In this document: positions 16,033 to 26,245 of the stretch, in pieces
Layout of the letters: every line of letters begins with the position of its first letter
How positions within the stretch are numbered: the stretch's first letter is position 1
NCBI GenBank assembly: GCA_018820205.1
Contig: JAHJOK010000020.1
Coordinates: forward strand, 1-64,000
Direction of reading: 5' to 3'
Source: Alphaproteobacteria bacterium
Lineage (GTDB): Bacteria > Pseudomonadota > Alphaproteobacteria > Caulobacterales > Caulobacteraceae
Length of the DNA stretch: 64,000 bases
The notes under the pieces: model-generated
Database searches by the model: none
What the model saw: the letters and a program-made list of their open reading frames with translations, nothing else
What the model was told of the DNA's origin: nothing
Made by a program: the position numbers and the translations under genes

Positions 16033-19000
16033 ATGAACTCAGTGAAAATCGCAGATAACGAGCCCATCGCGTATATGGGTCGCCTGCCATCCTTTATCAC
16101 CGGCGCGAGTCTCGCGGAAAAGCTTGATTGGGCTCCGAGCCTACAGAGACTTTTTCGCCAGCAGGTTCAGTCGCAGCCTGTGCCCGGCTGGACGCCGTCC
16201 GACGTCGACTTGTACTCCTCAATTTGCGACCTGCTGTGTTTGCCTGGTGGCCTTGCCATTTTCGAGGATAGGGTGGCCGGGTTCGACTCGAAAAAGAGAG
16301 GCCTTCTGAGGGCCCTCATTGACGCTGGTTGGCGCCATCTGCCTAGCGATACCAAGTTCCGGTCTAGATCTCCCGCAGCGCTGCTGTCGGCGATGATCCG
16401 CCAGGAAGCGTGGGACATCGCTAGCTGGATGGCGTGGTCCCAGTGTGAGATTGGGGAGTCGAAGAGCGAGCGTAAAGACGCCGCCACGGTCTACGAGATC
16501 GTCGAAGCTCACAGCGAACTCGTGACACGGCTTGGGGACTATTGGGCGAACCAAGGCTGGTCGCGCGGTTCCTACGATGAGGCCCAGATGTCGGCGGATC
16601 ACGCCTCAGGCGAGGAAGAGACCGCCGGCGCCTTGCTGGAGCTGTCCTGGCACGAGGAGATCGCCGGTATAAGCCGGCGGCTGATCGAGGCTACCATCGG
16701 CGATGATTTATCGGATGCGCTTGAAACCGCAGGTGAACGACTAAGGGTTCTAAGTCGGGAATGGGCCGAAGCGGGCGCTGCCTCACTAGGATCTCGTCGC
16801 GACGCGGCCTTGGCGGCTCTCGCAGACACCTTGCGAGCCGTCGAGCCACCCTTGACGGTCTCCAGCCTGACCATCGACCAGTTCTTTGAAGCCCTTGGTC
16901 TGGCGATTAGGATCGACGACGTCGCGCGAATCGGCAAGGTGGAGGCGGCGGTCACTGAGGCACAGTATCTTAGAGCGGAAACGTTGCTGGCGGCGGATGC
17001 CGAGGAGGACGCCAAGGCTCGGCAAGAGCGCGAGGACTCGGACGCCGCGGATGCCGCTTACAATGCGGCGCGAAGCCATCGCCGTAAGGTGGCAGAGACT
17101 CTGACCACCTTCGCGGACAACCACCTGTACAATCTGCTGACAGAGGAACGGCCAAGAGACCATGAGGACGTGCGCGTCTCGACGGCAAGCTTTGAACCCG
17201 CCCTGGCGGTGGATACCGGACCCGAGGTGGCAGACCACGAACCGCAGACCGCGTCGGATGTAAAGGCGCTAAGTCAATCGGCGCATACTGCGGCGGACCA
17301 GGACCTCGCAAGCCTCGCAAGCCTCGCGGAAGCGATCGAACCCGAAGTGCACGATAGGGTCATCGAAGCCATCGCAGCGGAAAGCCGGGATGTCGCTCCA
17401 ACGGAGGGCGACGCGGAGATTGCCGAGGTAACGCCGCCGCCCCTGCTGGTATTGCCTCCAGAGCTTGCCGTGGTGCCGCTCGACACGCCTGTCGAGGCGG
17501 CGATCGAACAGGCGCTGATAGCCAAGCGCTACGGACTCGCCTTCCATCTCGCGGCGGCGGCGACGGAACTGGGCGGTGGACCGGGCCTGGTGCCGCCAAA
17601 GGTCCTGGAGGCGCTGGCCGTCGGTGCCGCGGCTGGTTCCGCGCGGCTGATCCCGGCCGCGAGCCGCTACAAGACGCTGCAGGAGGAGGTCCTCCTTGCG
17701 ATGGACGCCAGTTCCACACCTTCGACCCGACTGACGGTTTTCGCCGGGGCTATCAGACCGGCGCTGTTCGCACCCGACTCGTCGGGCGTCGAGATCCTGG
17801 GCCGCGCCAATCTCGGCGATTATGGAGCCGGTCTTCACGAACTCTGCCAGTTCGTGACCTTGGAGATCCGAGGCCGCGGGCTGAACCTTACGCCGGCTGA
17901 TTTCGCGCCGGCCACCGCGGACGGTGATCGCCGTTTGCGTGAAGAAGCGGCGCGTCAGGCGCTGCTCGACTTCGCCGCGATGGCGCCCAGCCGCAGGCTG
18001 AAGTTCCATCGCGCCATCGTCATCTGGACGGATGTCTTCCGCCAAGGTCCTGTCGCCGAGGCGATCGCGGCCGTCGAAAAGAAGGCAGACAACGCGACGG
18101 TGCTGGCGAAGGCGGCCGAAGCGTGGATTTACGAGGACACCGCCGAGCAAAGGGTCGATCTGCTCGACGTCGCTCACCGAACGCGCAAGGATCGACCGCT
18201 TGAGGCCGGGGTCCGCCTTCGCCTTGCCGATTGGCTTCGCCAAACAGCTCAACACCTCGGGCATTGGGTTGAGGCGCACGCGGCGTGCGAAAGCACCCAG
18301 GGCGAGCACATCCTGGAAAAATTGCACGAATTGCGCCGTCATCTTCAAGCCGCGCAGAACGATCTGGAATCGTTGTCAGACAGCCACCCAAACCTTCGTG
18401 CGCCCGTGCAGGCCGCGGTTGATGTCGTGACCGAACTCCTCAACGCCTCACAGACCGCGGCCGAATCGCCGCTGACGCTAGAGATGATCCTCAACGACGA
18501 TCTGCTCCTGTTCGATCCCCCGATCCTGCGTCGAGGTTCGGAGACTCTCCGCGTTGATCAACTCGAAACGATCGTGCGACAGGGTTCATCCATTGCCGCG
18601 GAACCGGCGGACTTCGAGACCGCTTTCGAAACGGCTGTTGTGGCCGGCCGCTTCGGCGCCGCGCGACAGATACTCGAACGCCTGACCGCAAACGATATGG
18701 CTCTCGGGCCGCTGGAACAGTCGCTTAAAGCGTCCGCTGACTCCTGGATGACGAAGACGAGCGACCGTGCGGAGAAGCTGCGCGGAAAGATCGACGACCT
18801 CCTGGGCGCCGACCAATCGGCCAGGATCGACGTGAGCTTGTCCGCGCGCCTCGACGGCCTGCTGACCGTCTTGCGGGCGGAGACAGTCGCGGAGGACACT
18901 CAGCTCGACTTCACCGCTCTCGATGCTCAACTCAAGGAGATTGGGTCCGACGTTCGCAATGGCTTCGAAATCCTGCTCGTTCCGCTCCGCCAAAGAATCG

Positions 19001-21903
19001 ATGACCTGAAAGCAAGGGGCCAGAACACCGCTGAACTGGAGGAAATGGCCGAGCATCATGACCTTGCCACCTTGGTCGAGCATATCGATGCTGCGAACGA
19101 CGGCGTGGATTGGACAATCAAACGCGGTAGCGCGCTTGAGACCTTTGCCGGTCACTGTCTGACGGAGGACTACGAACGCATCCCGAGCAGCGATCGCGGC
19201 ATAGCGGAACTGATCAGGGCGGCGGAAGCCCGGTGTCGAACACCTGCGGCTGACTTCTCGCTTCTGGATGCCGATGAGGCGGAGCGGGCGCGCGAGCTGC
19301 TCACCGCATGGCGCGAGCTCCGGAATCCGCAAGCGCGGCGCGAGACGGCCTTGACGAAACTGATGCAGGCCCTGGGCTTCACATCGGCGGAAGTGAAAGA
19401 CAACGGGGCGCTCGGCAAGGCTCACGGCGCCCCACGACGCATGACCTTGCAGACAGACAAGATCGCCGACCGAGACATCTGCCGGGTTCCCGCTTTCGGC
19501 AGCGAGGCTAACGGCCGGTACATGATCATCCTGGCCGAGCCGTCAGCCGTGAAGACGGGAGAGGAACTGACCAGCTGGCTCGATCAGCTTACCGGCTCCA
19601 CAACCACACCAACACTGATTGTCGTCACCGGGCACCTGCCGTTCAAAAGTCGCAACTTTTTCATGAGCGAAGTGCGTCGGCGAGGCGGGTCCGCCTCGTG
19701 CGGGCTGATCGACGAAGCCATGGTGGTGTTCCTGGCGGCGCAGAAGGATCGGCGCCGCGGTCACATCTTCGACCTCGCCCTGCCCATGGGCCTGGTGCAG
19801 CCTTACGCGGATACCGCTGCCCGCACGTCTCAGGAAATGTTCTACGGTCGCAAGAACGAGTTGGACGATCTGTGGGATCGCAACGGGTCGTGCCTGGTGT
19901 ACGGTGGCCGGCAGCTCGGCAAGACAGCGCTGCTCAAGCAGATCCAGCTGCGCCATAATAAGCCGCCCGCCCAGCTGGTCATCTACGGCGATCTCCAGGC
20001 GGAACTGCCCGGCGCCAATGGACTCAACATCTGGCGCTGGCTCGGCGGCAAGCTGAAGGGAGAGGCTGGCTTCGCGAACCGCGATGCAAGGACACAGGCG
20101 GAAGTCGAAGCGAGCATCCGCGCTTGGCTTGGCACCGATGGCCGAAGGCGTCTGCTGGTTCTCGTCGATGAGGCGGACGAGTTTCTTCATCAAGAATTAA
20201 TCAACCAGTACAGCACCCTAGCCAAAATCCGCGATCTGATGCAGGCGACGGATCGCTATTGCAAGTTCGTGTTCGCCGGCCTTCACGACGTGCAGCGGCT
20301 GGCCCGCATGCCCAACTCACCGTTGCTGCATTTTGGCGCGCCCGTCCGCGTCGGCCCACTGATGGGCGGGGATTTGCCGGAAGCGCGAGCCATGGCCGAG
20401 GGACCCTTGGCGACCGCTGGTTTCGTCTTCGAATCGCCTTCGTTGGCCGGGCGGATGCTGAGTCAAGTCGGCTACTATCCGTCGCTGCTGCAGGCCCTTT
20501 GCAAGGGCCTGATCGAGCGAATGAACAAGTCCATCGGCCGACGGTCGGGACCGGCCGGCCGCTCGCTGCTGCCTATCGTCATCACGGACCGGGATCTTGA
20601 GGAGACTTTCCAGGACAGCGCTTTCCGAAAGAACATCCAACTCAAGTTCGAAAACACTCTGAACCTGGATGAACGTTACCGCCTGATCACCTTCGTCATG
20701 CTGGTCGATAGCCTGGCGCGGCGCGACCAAGGGGCATTGCCCATTGGCCTGAAGGATGCCGAGTTGCAGCGCCTTGCTCTGGAATGGTGGCCACAGGGGT
20801 TTGTCGAGGATCAGTCGCTCGACGCGTTCCAAGGCCTGTTGCAGGAGATGATCGGCCTCGGCGTTCTCATCGAGCAGGCCGATGGGCGCTTCGTGATCCG
20901 CTCCGCGCGGATCGCCGACATGCTGGGTGGTCGCGAACAGATCGAACGCAAGCTCGTGGAGTTGTCGGATACCGAAGCCCCCAGCCGCCTCGACACCGGC
21001 ACGCTTCGCCGCCTTTGCGGAACCACTCCGTCGCCGCTGACCGCACGGCAGGAGACCATGCTTCTGTCGGACTCGAAGCCCGCTAGCGCCGTGCACGTCC
21101 TGGCGTCGTCAAGGGCGCTGGGTATGGATGAGATCGCGACATCCTTGCTGGATATTAACGACGATACCAAGATCAAGATCGTAAGGCGCAGCTACCAGAA
21201 CGTGCGGCAGTTCGAACAGGCCATCGAGACCGCAGCGTCGAGCATCGATCAAAAGGAACGCGGCCTGTTGGTGCTGTCCGGACCATGGCTGGGGGCGGAA
21301 ACAATCACCTTGGCGGCTCGCAACGCCAGGGTGCGCCAGGCGCAAAAGGACGGCCGCTACGGGATGCGTGTCCTGCTGGTTCCCTACGAAGTGGATTGGC
21401 GGGAACTAAACACCGCGGTCGATCGCGATGACATCATTTCGCTGTCTCCGCTCGGGGAAAACTCTCTCAGCCAGTTCGTCAAACGGCATTGGAGCGGATC
21501 GTTCCCCGTGCAACCGGACGAAGCGCAGATAAAAGAAATCCGCCGACTGACAGGCGGCTTTCCTCGCTTTCTGCAGCAACCGAAAGGTCGGACAGTCGCC
21601 GAAATGATCGAAACGCTGAGGGCGCGCACGGAGGACCTTCATCAATCGGAGGACATATTCGGGCTGCTCGGATTGGATGACGATGCGCTCCGAAGCGTCC
21701 TTACGGTGATCGCTGAAGTGGGCTACGATGCCGAGGTATCGGACGACCTGATGCGGGATGTCGGGATCGACGATCCGCAGGCGGCGATGCGCCAGGTCGA
21801 GCGGCTGGGTCTTGTTGAACGTCACGCCAGCCAGCAGAGCTACGAGGCCGAGCGTCGGCTCAACCCGCTGGTGCAGGCCGCCATGGCGCGGCGGCAGGGC
21901 TAG
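16033..21903 (+). CDS. Giant P-loop ATPase (1956 aa), first gene of the four-gene island operon
   Basis: A 1956-aa protein. Residues 1 to about 1140 are mostly helical with an acidic, Ala/Glu-rich middle (about 310-490) and no known motif. Residues about 1150-1270 form an alpha/beta segment ending in MFYGRKNELDDLW, an introduction typical of ORC/STAND-like ATPases. A P-loop follows (GGRQLGKT, 1291-1298) and a Walker B (LLVLVDEADEF, with D1379 and E1380), then a sensor-2-like GYYPSLLQ. Near the C-terminus a second region (LVLSGPWLGAET, then LTGGFPRFLQ) looks like a decayed copy of the same ATPase module without a P-loop Lys. I infer a nucleotide-switch or scaffold role; I do not recognise a named family. 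The next gene starts 1 nt after its stop. Confidence 0.8.
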   Translation: MNSVKIADNEPIAYMGRLPSFITGASLAEKLDWAPSLQRLFRQQVQSQPVPGWTPSDVDLYSSICDLLCLPGGLAIFEDRVAGFDSKKRGLLRALIDAGWRHLPSDTKFRSRSPAALLSAMIRQEAWDIASWMAWSQCEIGESKSERKDAATVYEIVEAHSELVTRLGDYWANQGWSRGSYDEAQMSADHASGEEETAGALLELSWHEEIAGISRRLIEATIGDDLSDALETAGERLRVLSREWAEAGAASLGSRRDAALAALADTLRAVEPPLTVSSLTIDQFFEALGLAIRIDDVARIGKVEAAVTEAQYLRAETLLAADAEEDAKARQEREDSDAADAAYNAARSHRRKVAETLTTFADNHLYNLLTEERPRDHEDVRVSTASFEPALAVDTGPEVADHEPQTASDVKALSQSAHTAADQDLASLASLAEAIEPEVHDRVIEAIAAESRDVAPTEGDAEIAEVTPPPLLVLPPELAVVPLDTPVEAAIEQALIAKRYGLAFHLAAAATELGGGPGLVPPKVLEALAVGAAAGSARLIPAASRYKTLQEEVLLAMDASSTPSTRLTVFAGAIRPALFAPDSSGVEILGRANLGDYGAGLHELCQFVTLEIRGRGLNLTPADFAPATADGDRRLREEAARQALLDFAAMAPSRRLKFHRAIVIWTDVFRQGPVAEAIAAVEKKADNATVLAKAAEAWIYEDTAEQRVDLLDVAHRTRKDRPLEAGVRLRLADWLRQTAQHLGHWVEAHAACESTQGEHILEKLHELRRHLQAAQNDLESLSDSHPNLRAPVQAAVDVVTELLNASQTAAESPLTLEMILNDDLLLFDPPILRRGSETLRVDQLETIVRQGSSIAAEPADFETAFETAVVAGRFGAARQILERLTANDMALGPLEQSLKASADSWMTKTSDRAEKLRGKIDDLLGADQSARIDVSLSARLDGLLTVLRAETVAEDTQLDFTALDAQLKEIGSDVRNGFEILLVPLRQRIDDLKARGQNTAELEEMAEHHDLATLVEHIDAANDGVDWTIKRGSALETFAGHCLTEDYERIPSSDRGIAELIRAAEARCRTPAADFSLLDADEAERARELLTAWRELRNPQARRETALTKLMQALGFTSAEVKDNGALGKAHGAPRRMTLQTDKIADRDICRVPAFGSEANGRYMIILAEPSAVKTGEELTSWLDQLTGSTTTPTLIVVTGHLPFKSRNFFMSEVRRRGGSASCGLIDEAMVVFLAAQKDRRRGHIFDLALPMGLVQPYADTAARTSQEMFYGRKNELDDLWDRNGSCLVYGGRQLGKTALLKQIQLRHNKPPAQLVIYGDLQAELPGANGLNIWRWLGGKLKGEAGFANRDARTQAEVEASIRAWLGTDGRRRLLVLVDEADEFLHQELINQYSTLAKIRDLMQATDRYCKFVFAGLHDVQRLARMPNSPLLHFGAPVRVGPLMGGDLPEARAMAEGPLATAGFVFESPSLAGRMLSQVGYYPSLLQALCKGLIERMNKSIGRRSGPAGRSLLPIVITDRDLEETFQDSAFRKNIQLKFENTLNLDERYRLITFVMLVDSLARRDQGALPIGLKDAELQRLALEWWPQGFVEDQSLDAFQGLLQEMIGLGVLIEQADGRFVIRSARIADMLGGREQIERKLVELSDTEAPSRLDTGTLRRLCGTTPSPLTARQETMLLSDSKPASAVHVLASSRALGMDEIATSLLDINDDTKIKIVRRSYQNVRQFEQAIETAASSIDQKERGLLVLSGPWLGAETITLAARNARVRQAQKDGRYGMRVLLVPYEVDWRELNTAVDRDDIISLSPLGENSLSQFVKRHWSGSFPVQPDEAQIKEIRRLTGGFPRFLQQPKGRTVAEMIETLRARTEDLHQSEDIFGLLGLDDDALRSVLTVIAEVGYDAEVSDDLMRDVGIDDPQAAMRQVERLGLVERHASQQSYEAERRLNPLVQAAMARRQG

Positions 21904-21904
21904 G

Positions 21905-22945
21905 GTGCGTCATCCGGACCTCTGGACCTTGCCCGGCCCGCGCCGGTTCGTGAGAGATGTCGTCGATCGAGCCTACAAGGGGCGCTGCATCGCCCTGCGT
22001 GATGCCCAAGGCGCGGCCGGGATCCTCGGGGCGCTCCAGGCCGAGATTGGCGGGGACGGGTTCATGCGGCTTCAGATCGTCGATCTGCGGGCCTCGACCG
22101 AACTCCTGCCGGCACTGAATGAGACGCTGGCGACCGATGTGAGGTCGCTCGCCGCCCTGGCGGTAAACGACAACGCCCGCGATACCGTCTTTCTGGTCCA
22201 TTTGTTAGACGGGGCGTGCGCCAGCGACCTCCAGACCTTCGTCCGTGCTGGCCGGCTGAGCTTAGGAAGCGGAGCTGCGGTTGTCGTCGCCGCATGCGAT
22301 CGCACCCTGGACGGACTGGGCGGCGAGCATTGGGATGCCGTGGACGCCGCCGGCCTGGTTGGTCCCCTGGACGGAATCGCCTTCGCCGCCGCTCATCTGA
22401 CCCAGGCGGACAGCTTAGCCATTCGGATCAAGGCGGCCGTGGCCGTCGAGGTCGGCACGTGGGACCTCTGCCTGACGGAGCGCTTGTTGGACTTGCCTAT
22501 GAAGCTCGCCTTGCGGCCCGATCTCTGTGCCGAACAGTGGCTCGAGGCGGACGACCAGGGGGTGGCGCAACATCTGGACGGCTGGGGTGGTGAGCCGGCG
22601 CGCCACGCCGCCTGGTTGGCGAGCAACGACAAAGGCAGCCTGACCAAACGCGTCTGGCGCGGCCAGCTAGGTGTGCTCTTCCCCTGGATCGAGGAGCGCC
22701 GACGCGACGTAATCGCTCGCCATCGCCCCTTCCTGCGCGCCACGGATCAGACCATGCCCGAGGTCGAGATGCTCGATTGGGGACCCATTTCCATTCAGCT
22801 CGGCAACAGCCCAAAGGGCTGTCCGAAGGCGGTGCAATCGGCGCGAACTATCCGCAATGAGCTGGCCCATGGCCGTCCCGTGACCTGGCCTACCATATCG
22901 CAATGCCTAGACGAATTCGGCACCTGGGCAGCGGCGAGGACCTGA
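21905..22945 (+). CDS. HEPN-motif protein (346 aa), second gene of the island operon
   Basis: A 346-aa soluble protein starting at GTG 21905, one base after the ATPase stop. The first half reads like a divergent P-loop-type alpha/beta fold (GRCIALRDAQGAAGILGAL, later DTVFLVHLL and AAVVVAACDRTLDG) without intact Walker residues. The C-terminus carries RTIRNELAHG, with R317 and H322 spaced as the R-x4-H signature of HEPN domains, which in many toxins and CRISPR proteins form an RNase site. The motif is short, and HEPN folds can also be non-catalytic. Tight coupling to both neighbours implies a shared complex or pathway. Confidence 0.7.
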   Translation: MRHPDLWTLPGPRRFVRDVVDRAYKGRCIALRDAQGAAGILGALQAEIGGDGFMRLQIVDLRASTELLPALNETLATDVRSLAALAVNDNARDTVFLVHLLDGACASDLQTFVRAGRLSLGSGAAVVVAACDRTLDGLGGEHWDAVDAAGLVGPLDGIAFAAAHLTQADSLAIRIKAAVAVEVGTWDLCLTERLLDLPMKLALRPDLCAEQWLEADDQGVAQHLDGWGGEPARHAAWLASNDKGSLTKRVWRGQLGVLFPWIEERRRDVIARHRPFLRATDQTMPEVEMLDWGPISIQLGNSPKGCPKAVQSARTIRNELAHGRPVTWPTISQCLDEFGTWAAART

Positions 22946-22948
22946 GGG

Positions 22949-25900
22949 ATGGGCGGCGAACCTTTACTCGCCGAAATTCTAGCCCGAACGGGCCTTGGAG
23001 CTGCGGACGGTCGCGCCCTCTTCCGGTATGCAGTCGATGAGGCGTGCTTCGCCACGTTAAAGGCGCAGCTTGAGACGACTCACCGATATGGCGGATTGGC
23101 GCAGCCAAACCAGCCGACCGCGGCAGTCTTCGCCCTTTATGTCGCAGAATGGTACCGACGACAGTACCAGGGTGGACCCTATCGGTGGGACAGCCCGCTT
23201 CCTGAAGTGATTAGCGAGCTAACGGCATCGTCAATCAAGAGCCTGGCTCAACAAGGCTTGTCTTGGTGGGGCCTCGCACCGCGCCGTATGGCCGGCGGCG
23301 AGATGCGGCTCCTTTCCCTCATTCTGGAGGGCGGTTTTCCCACCCGGCTTCTGGAGACCCGCGAGCGCGGTCGGATTGCGGTTCACCTGCAAACCCTCAT
23401 CGCCAGACTGGAGGCTAGGGTCGAGCTTGACGAAGAGGCCGCCACGGCTCTGTCGCGCACCTTGGGTTCCGCCCTGGGATCCTACGACCACGAGGAGTTC
23501 CACATCCTTTGTGCCGAGCTGACGCTGGGCGTGATCGCCTTGAGGCACCACGCCGCTACCAAGGGGCCTAAAGGGATTCCCGCCACGGCCTGGCTGGACG
23601 CCGCGCAGCCGGGCTGGCGCGAGACGCTACCGATCGGTTTGGCGGGCGACGGCGCCCAGCGGCTGTTGGACGACCTGGTAAGCGGCCGTGCCGAGCGCAT
23701 AATCGGCGAGGTAGGCTGCCAACGGCTGCTCGTGCGTGTGGGCGAAGTGTGGGTGCCCGCACTGACGCTCGAGATGCAGGGAGAGATCGCCCTGCCAGTT
23801 GGATTGGCGCAGCCATCGGAGGGACGATTGCGCGTTTTTGCAAAGAACGCGCTGGCCTCGGTACAAGCAGGCGAACTGGCTCTACTGGATCCACCCGCCG
23901 AACTCGCCCAGCGATGGCTAAGCCGTCGGCGCGGCGGCACCAGGGACCATGCTGCCTTTCCGTTCGATCAACCCGTGCAAGTCGAGCTTGTTTCCGCAGA
24001 GAATCGGCGATTGACCGTGACCTGGCCTCGCGGCGAACCCATTCGCTCGGAGGTGATGGTGTTCGCGGATCCCCGCGGCGACGAAACGGCCAGTCCGCCG
24101 CAGACCTTGGTCCATCTCGGTGGCGGTTCGCTGAGCACTCGCAGAAGCCGGGTGTGGGTCCTGACGCCGCCCGACTTCGCCGTCTGCTCAGTGGACGGCG
24201 ATGATCCAGAGGCTCCTATTTGGCGGGGAACGCACCATCTCTACGAGATCAGCGGTTCTGTGCAGGCCGGGCCACCCGGGACGCGCGGCTATCGCATCGA
24301 AGTCGGTGCCGATGCCGATCGGACCTGCCAGATGCTTCTCGACGGACCGGAGCTGGGAGGCGCCGAGGCGACGAGCGGCAATGTCGTTTTCGCCGGAGTC
24401 CCGGCAGTGAGACTGCTCAGCGGGGCGCAACGGAAAGCGCCGCGGAGCGGCGACGTGCTCTGGCGGCTGGCGGGGGGTTCGGCCTGGCGCGACTGGATCA
24501 GCGAGACACCCGACCCCGGACGCGATCACGGGCCTATCGAAGTCGTTTGGTGCGATCCCAAATCCCGCGTGCCGGTGGACCGCCGCCGCATCGTGATGGT
24601 CCCGGAAGGGGCGAAAATCAACGCGCGACCGTCGGGTGAGCGGGGCGTTGCCTACGCGCTGGAGAACCTGAGTGACTGGTGGCTCGAGGCGGCGACAGAG
24701 CATGTCACGACGTCCCCTCTTCTCGCTGGTCTCGAGATAGCGTTCGAGGGCCGGCCATCGCGTCGCGTCACACTGGTGCTGGCGTCGGCGGTGGCGCGAT
24801 TCGCGATCTCGGCGCCTGCGCCTGTCGCGGGTGGCGGCTTCTGCGACGCGGAGGGGGCTCTGCTGGACAACGGCGCACGCGTCATGCTGGACGACTTGCG
24901 CGGCGCATTTGCCTTCTCGCCCGGCTATGAGCGTCTGCTGCTTCGCGGACCCTTCGGTTCCAGCAGCCATGTGGCATTCGATGGCGAGTTCCCGCTGTGG
25001 GCGGCATCAGAGGAGATCATGCGCCTGCTCAGCGCCAGCAGCGGCCTCGACGACGTGGTCACGCTGGAGTTGGGCCGACGCGGCCGAACGCTGAAGGTTG
25101 GCCGCTACGCCGCAACGTTGGTGATCACGACGGCGGGAGTTGTGTCGCTCGTTCCCGAACCGCCGGCCGGGCCGGGGCGGCGGCTGGATTGGCTGTCGGT
25201 GGCGACGGCGCAGCATCGGGTGGTGTCCCAAGGCTTCTGGGTCGAGCAGTTGCCGACGGACCTGGATGGCCCCGGCATCGTCATGCCGCGGCAAGGCGGT
25301 CAGGTGGTTGGAAGACCGACTTTGGCTACGGGTCGCCCCCTTGCCGCCGAGGGCTTGGGACGCCTGCAGCGTGCGACGCTGGTCGCCCGGGGCGGCCAGC
25401 GCCGCGCCGACGTAGGCCAGCGGCTGGGGGCGCTGCTTGAAGACTCCGCGGAAGCGGCGCGCGATCGCGGTTTCCTGCTTGACCTGGTCACGGCTCTGGA
25501 CGGCGCGCCTCCCGCCGCCATCGACGCCCTCGCCATGCTTCCCGATCACCCCGCGGCCCTGGCAAGTCTGGCGGCGGCGGCCGAGACGCCGGAGGCGCGG
25601 GGCCAGGTCTGGCTGTTGGAGCGTGAGCTGCCGTTCCTGTGGGCGGCCGTGCCGCTGGATATGTGGACCGAGGCCTTCGACATGCGTCGGAGGACGCTCG
25701 ACCAGCTGCTGGTCGTCAACGGCCTTCCCGATGCCACCGCCGTCGCGTTGGCGTCGTCCGCGGTCATCGCCGCTGCGGACGCCTTGGCCGGGTTTGACCC
25801 AATGTTGCGCACCGCCCTTACCCTGGCTGTCGGGACGACCCTGTCAGCCGACAAGGCACCGGCGTTGAAAGAGGGGGTGCAAGATCGACTGAGGCGCACG

Positions 25901-26221
25901 GCCGATGATACGGGTCTCGGTATCGATGTTGATTCGCAGCGGAGCGTGTCGACCGCATCCTGCTTCCGCCGCCCTGGTTCCGCGCTGGCCGAGCGACTGC
26001 CCGTCTTTCCCTTCCACAACAGCTTCAGGGAGAGGCTCGATGCGCCTTTAGCGGTCGCACTGGCGGCGGCGACGCGATGGGACAATCGCCGTCCCATAAG
26101 GCTCGATGCCGAGCAGGTGAGGCGAGCGCGCGACGAGCGCGCCCGGGAGCCGCAATCCTTCGCCGACATCTATGCCGCCGCCCTGATGATCCTGGCGCGC
26201 GGCGCGCCGCTGTCCCTTTAG
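22949..26221 (+). CDS. Large protein of unknown function (1090 aa), third gene of the island operon
   Basis: A 1090-aa protein without membrane segments or catalytic motifs that I can identify. The N-terminal about 250 residues are helical (LLAEILARTGLGAADGRALF, later ALYVAEWYRRQYQGGPYRW); the middle and C-terminal parts are beta-rich, with repeated VTLVLAS-like and LLLRGPFGSSSHVAFDG-like strands suggesting several beta-sandwich domains. The N-terminus reminds me of the NCBI family named STY4851/ECs_5259, known from variable islands of enterobacteria; this is from memory and unverified. GAGGG precedes the ATG by 0 to 5 nt, overlapping the previous stop region, so it is coupled to the HEPN-motif gene. 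Confidence 0.65.
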   Translation: MGGEPLLAEILARTGLGAADGRALFRYAVDEACFATLKAQLETTHRYGGLAQPNQPTAAVFALYVAEWYRRQYQGGPYRWDSPLPEVISELTASSIKSLAQQGLSWWGLAPRRMAGGEMRLLSLILEGGFPTRLLETRERGRIAVHLQTLIARLEARVELDEEAATALSRTLGSALGSYDHEEFHILCAELTLGVIALRHHAATKGPKGIPATAWLDAAQPGWRETLPIGLAGDGAQRLLDDLVSGRAERIIGEVGCQRLLVRVGEVWVPALTLEMQGEIALPVGLAQPSEGRLRVFAKNALASVQAGELALLDPPAELAQRWLSRRRGGTRDHAAFPFDQPVQVELVSAENRRLTVTWPRGEPIRSEVMVFADPRGDETASPPQTLVHLGGGSLSTRRSRVWVLTPPDFAVCSVDGDDPEAPIWRGTHHLYEISGSVQAGPPGTRGYRIEVGADADRTCQMLLDGPELGGAEATSGNVVFAGVPAVRLLSGAQRKAPRSGDVLWRLAGGSAWRDWISETPDPGRDHGPIEVVWCDPKSRVPVDRRRIVMVPEGAKINARPSGERGVAYALENLSDWWLEAATEHVTTSPLLAGLEIAFEGRPSRRVTLVLASAVARFAISAPAPVAGGGFCDAEGALLDNGARVMLDDLRGAFAFSPGYERLLLRGPFGSSSHVAFDGEFPLWAASEEIMRLLSASSGLDDVVTLELGRRGRTLKVGRYAATLVITTAGVVSLVPEPPAGPGRRLDWLSVATAQHRVVSQGFWVEQLPTDLDGPGIVMPRQGGQVVGRPTLATGRPLAAEGLGRLQRATLVARGGQRRADVGQRLGALLEDSAEAARDRGFLLDLVTALDGAPPAAIDALAMLPDHPAALASLAAAAETPEARGQVWLLERELPFLWAAVPLDMWTEAFDMRRRTLDQLLVVNGLPDATAVALASSAVIAAADALAGFDPMLRTALTLAVGTTLSADKAPALKEGVQDRLRRTADDTGLGIDVDSQRSVSTASCFRRPGSALAERLPVFPFHNSFRERLDAPLAVALAAATRWDNRRPIRLDAEQVRRARDERAREPQSFADIYAAALMILARGAPLSL

Positions 26222-26245
26222 CGGACCTGGACCCCGAACCCTGTG

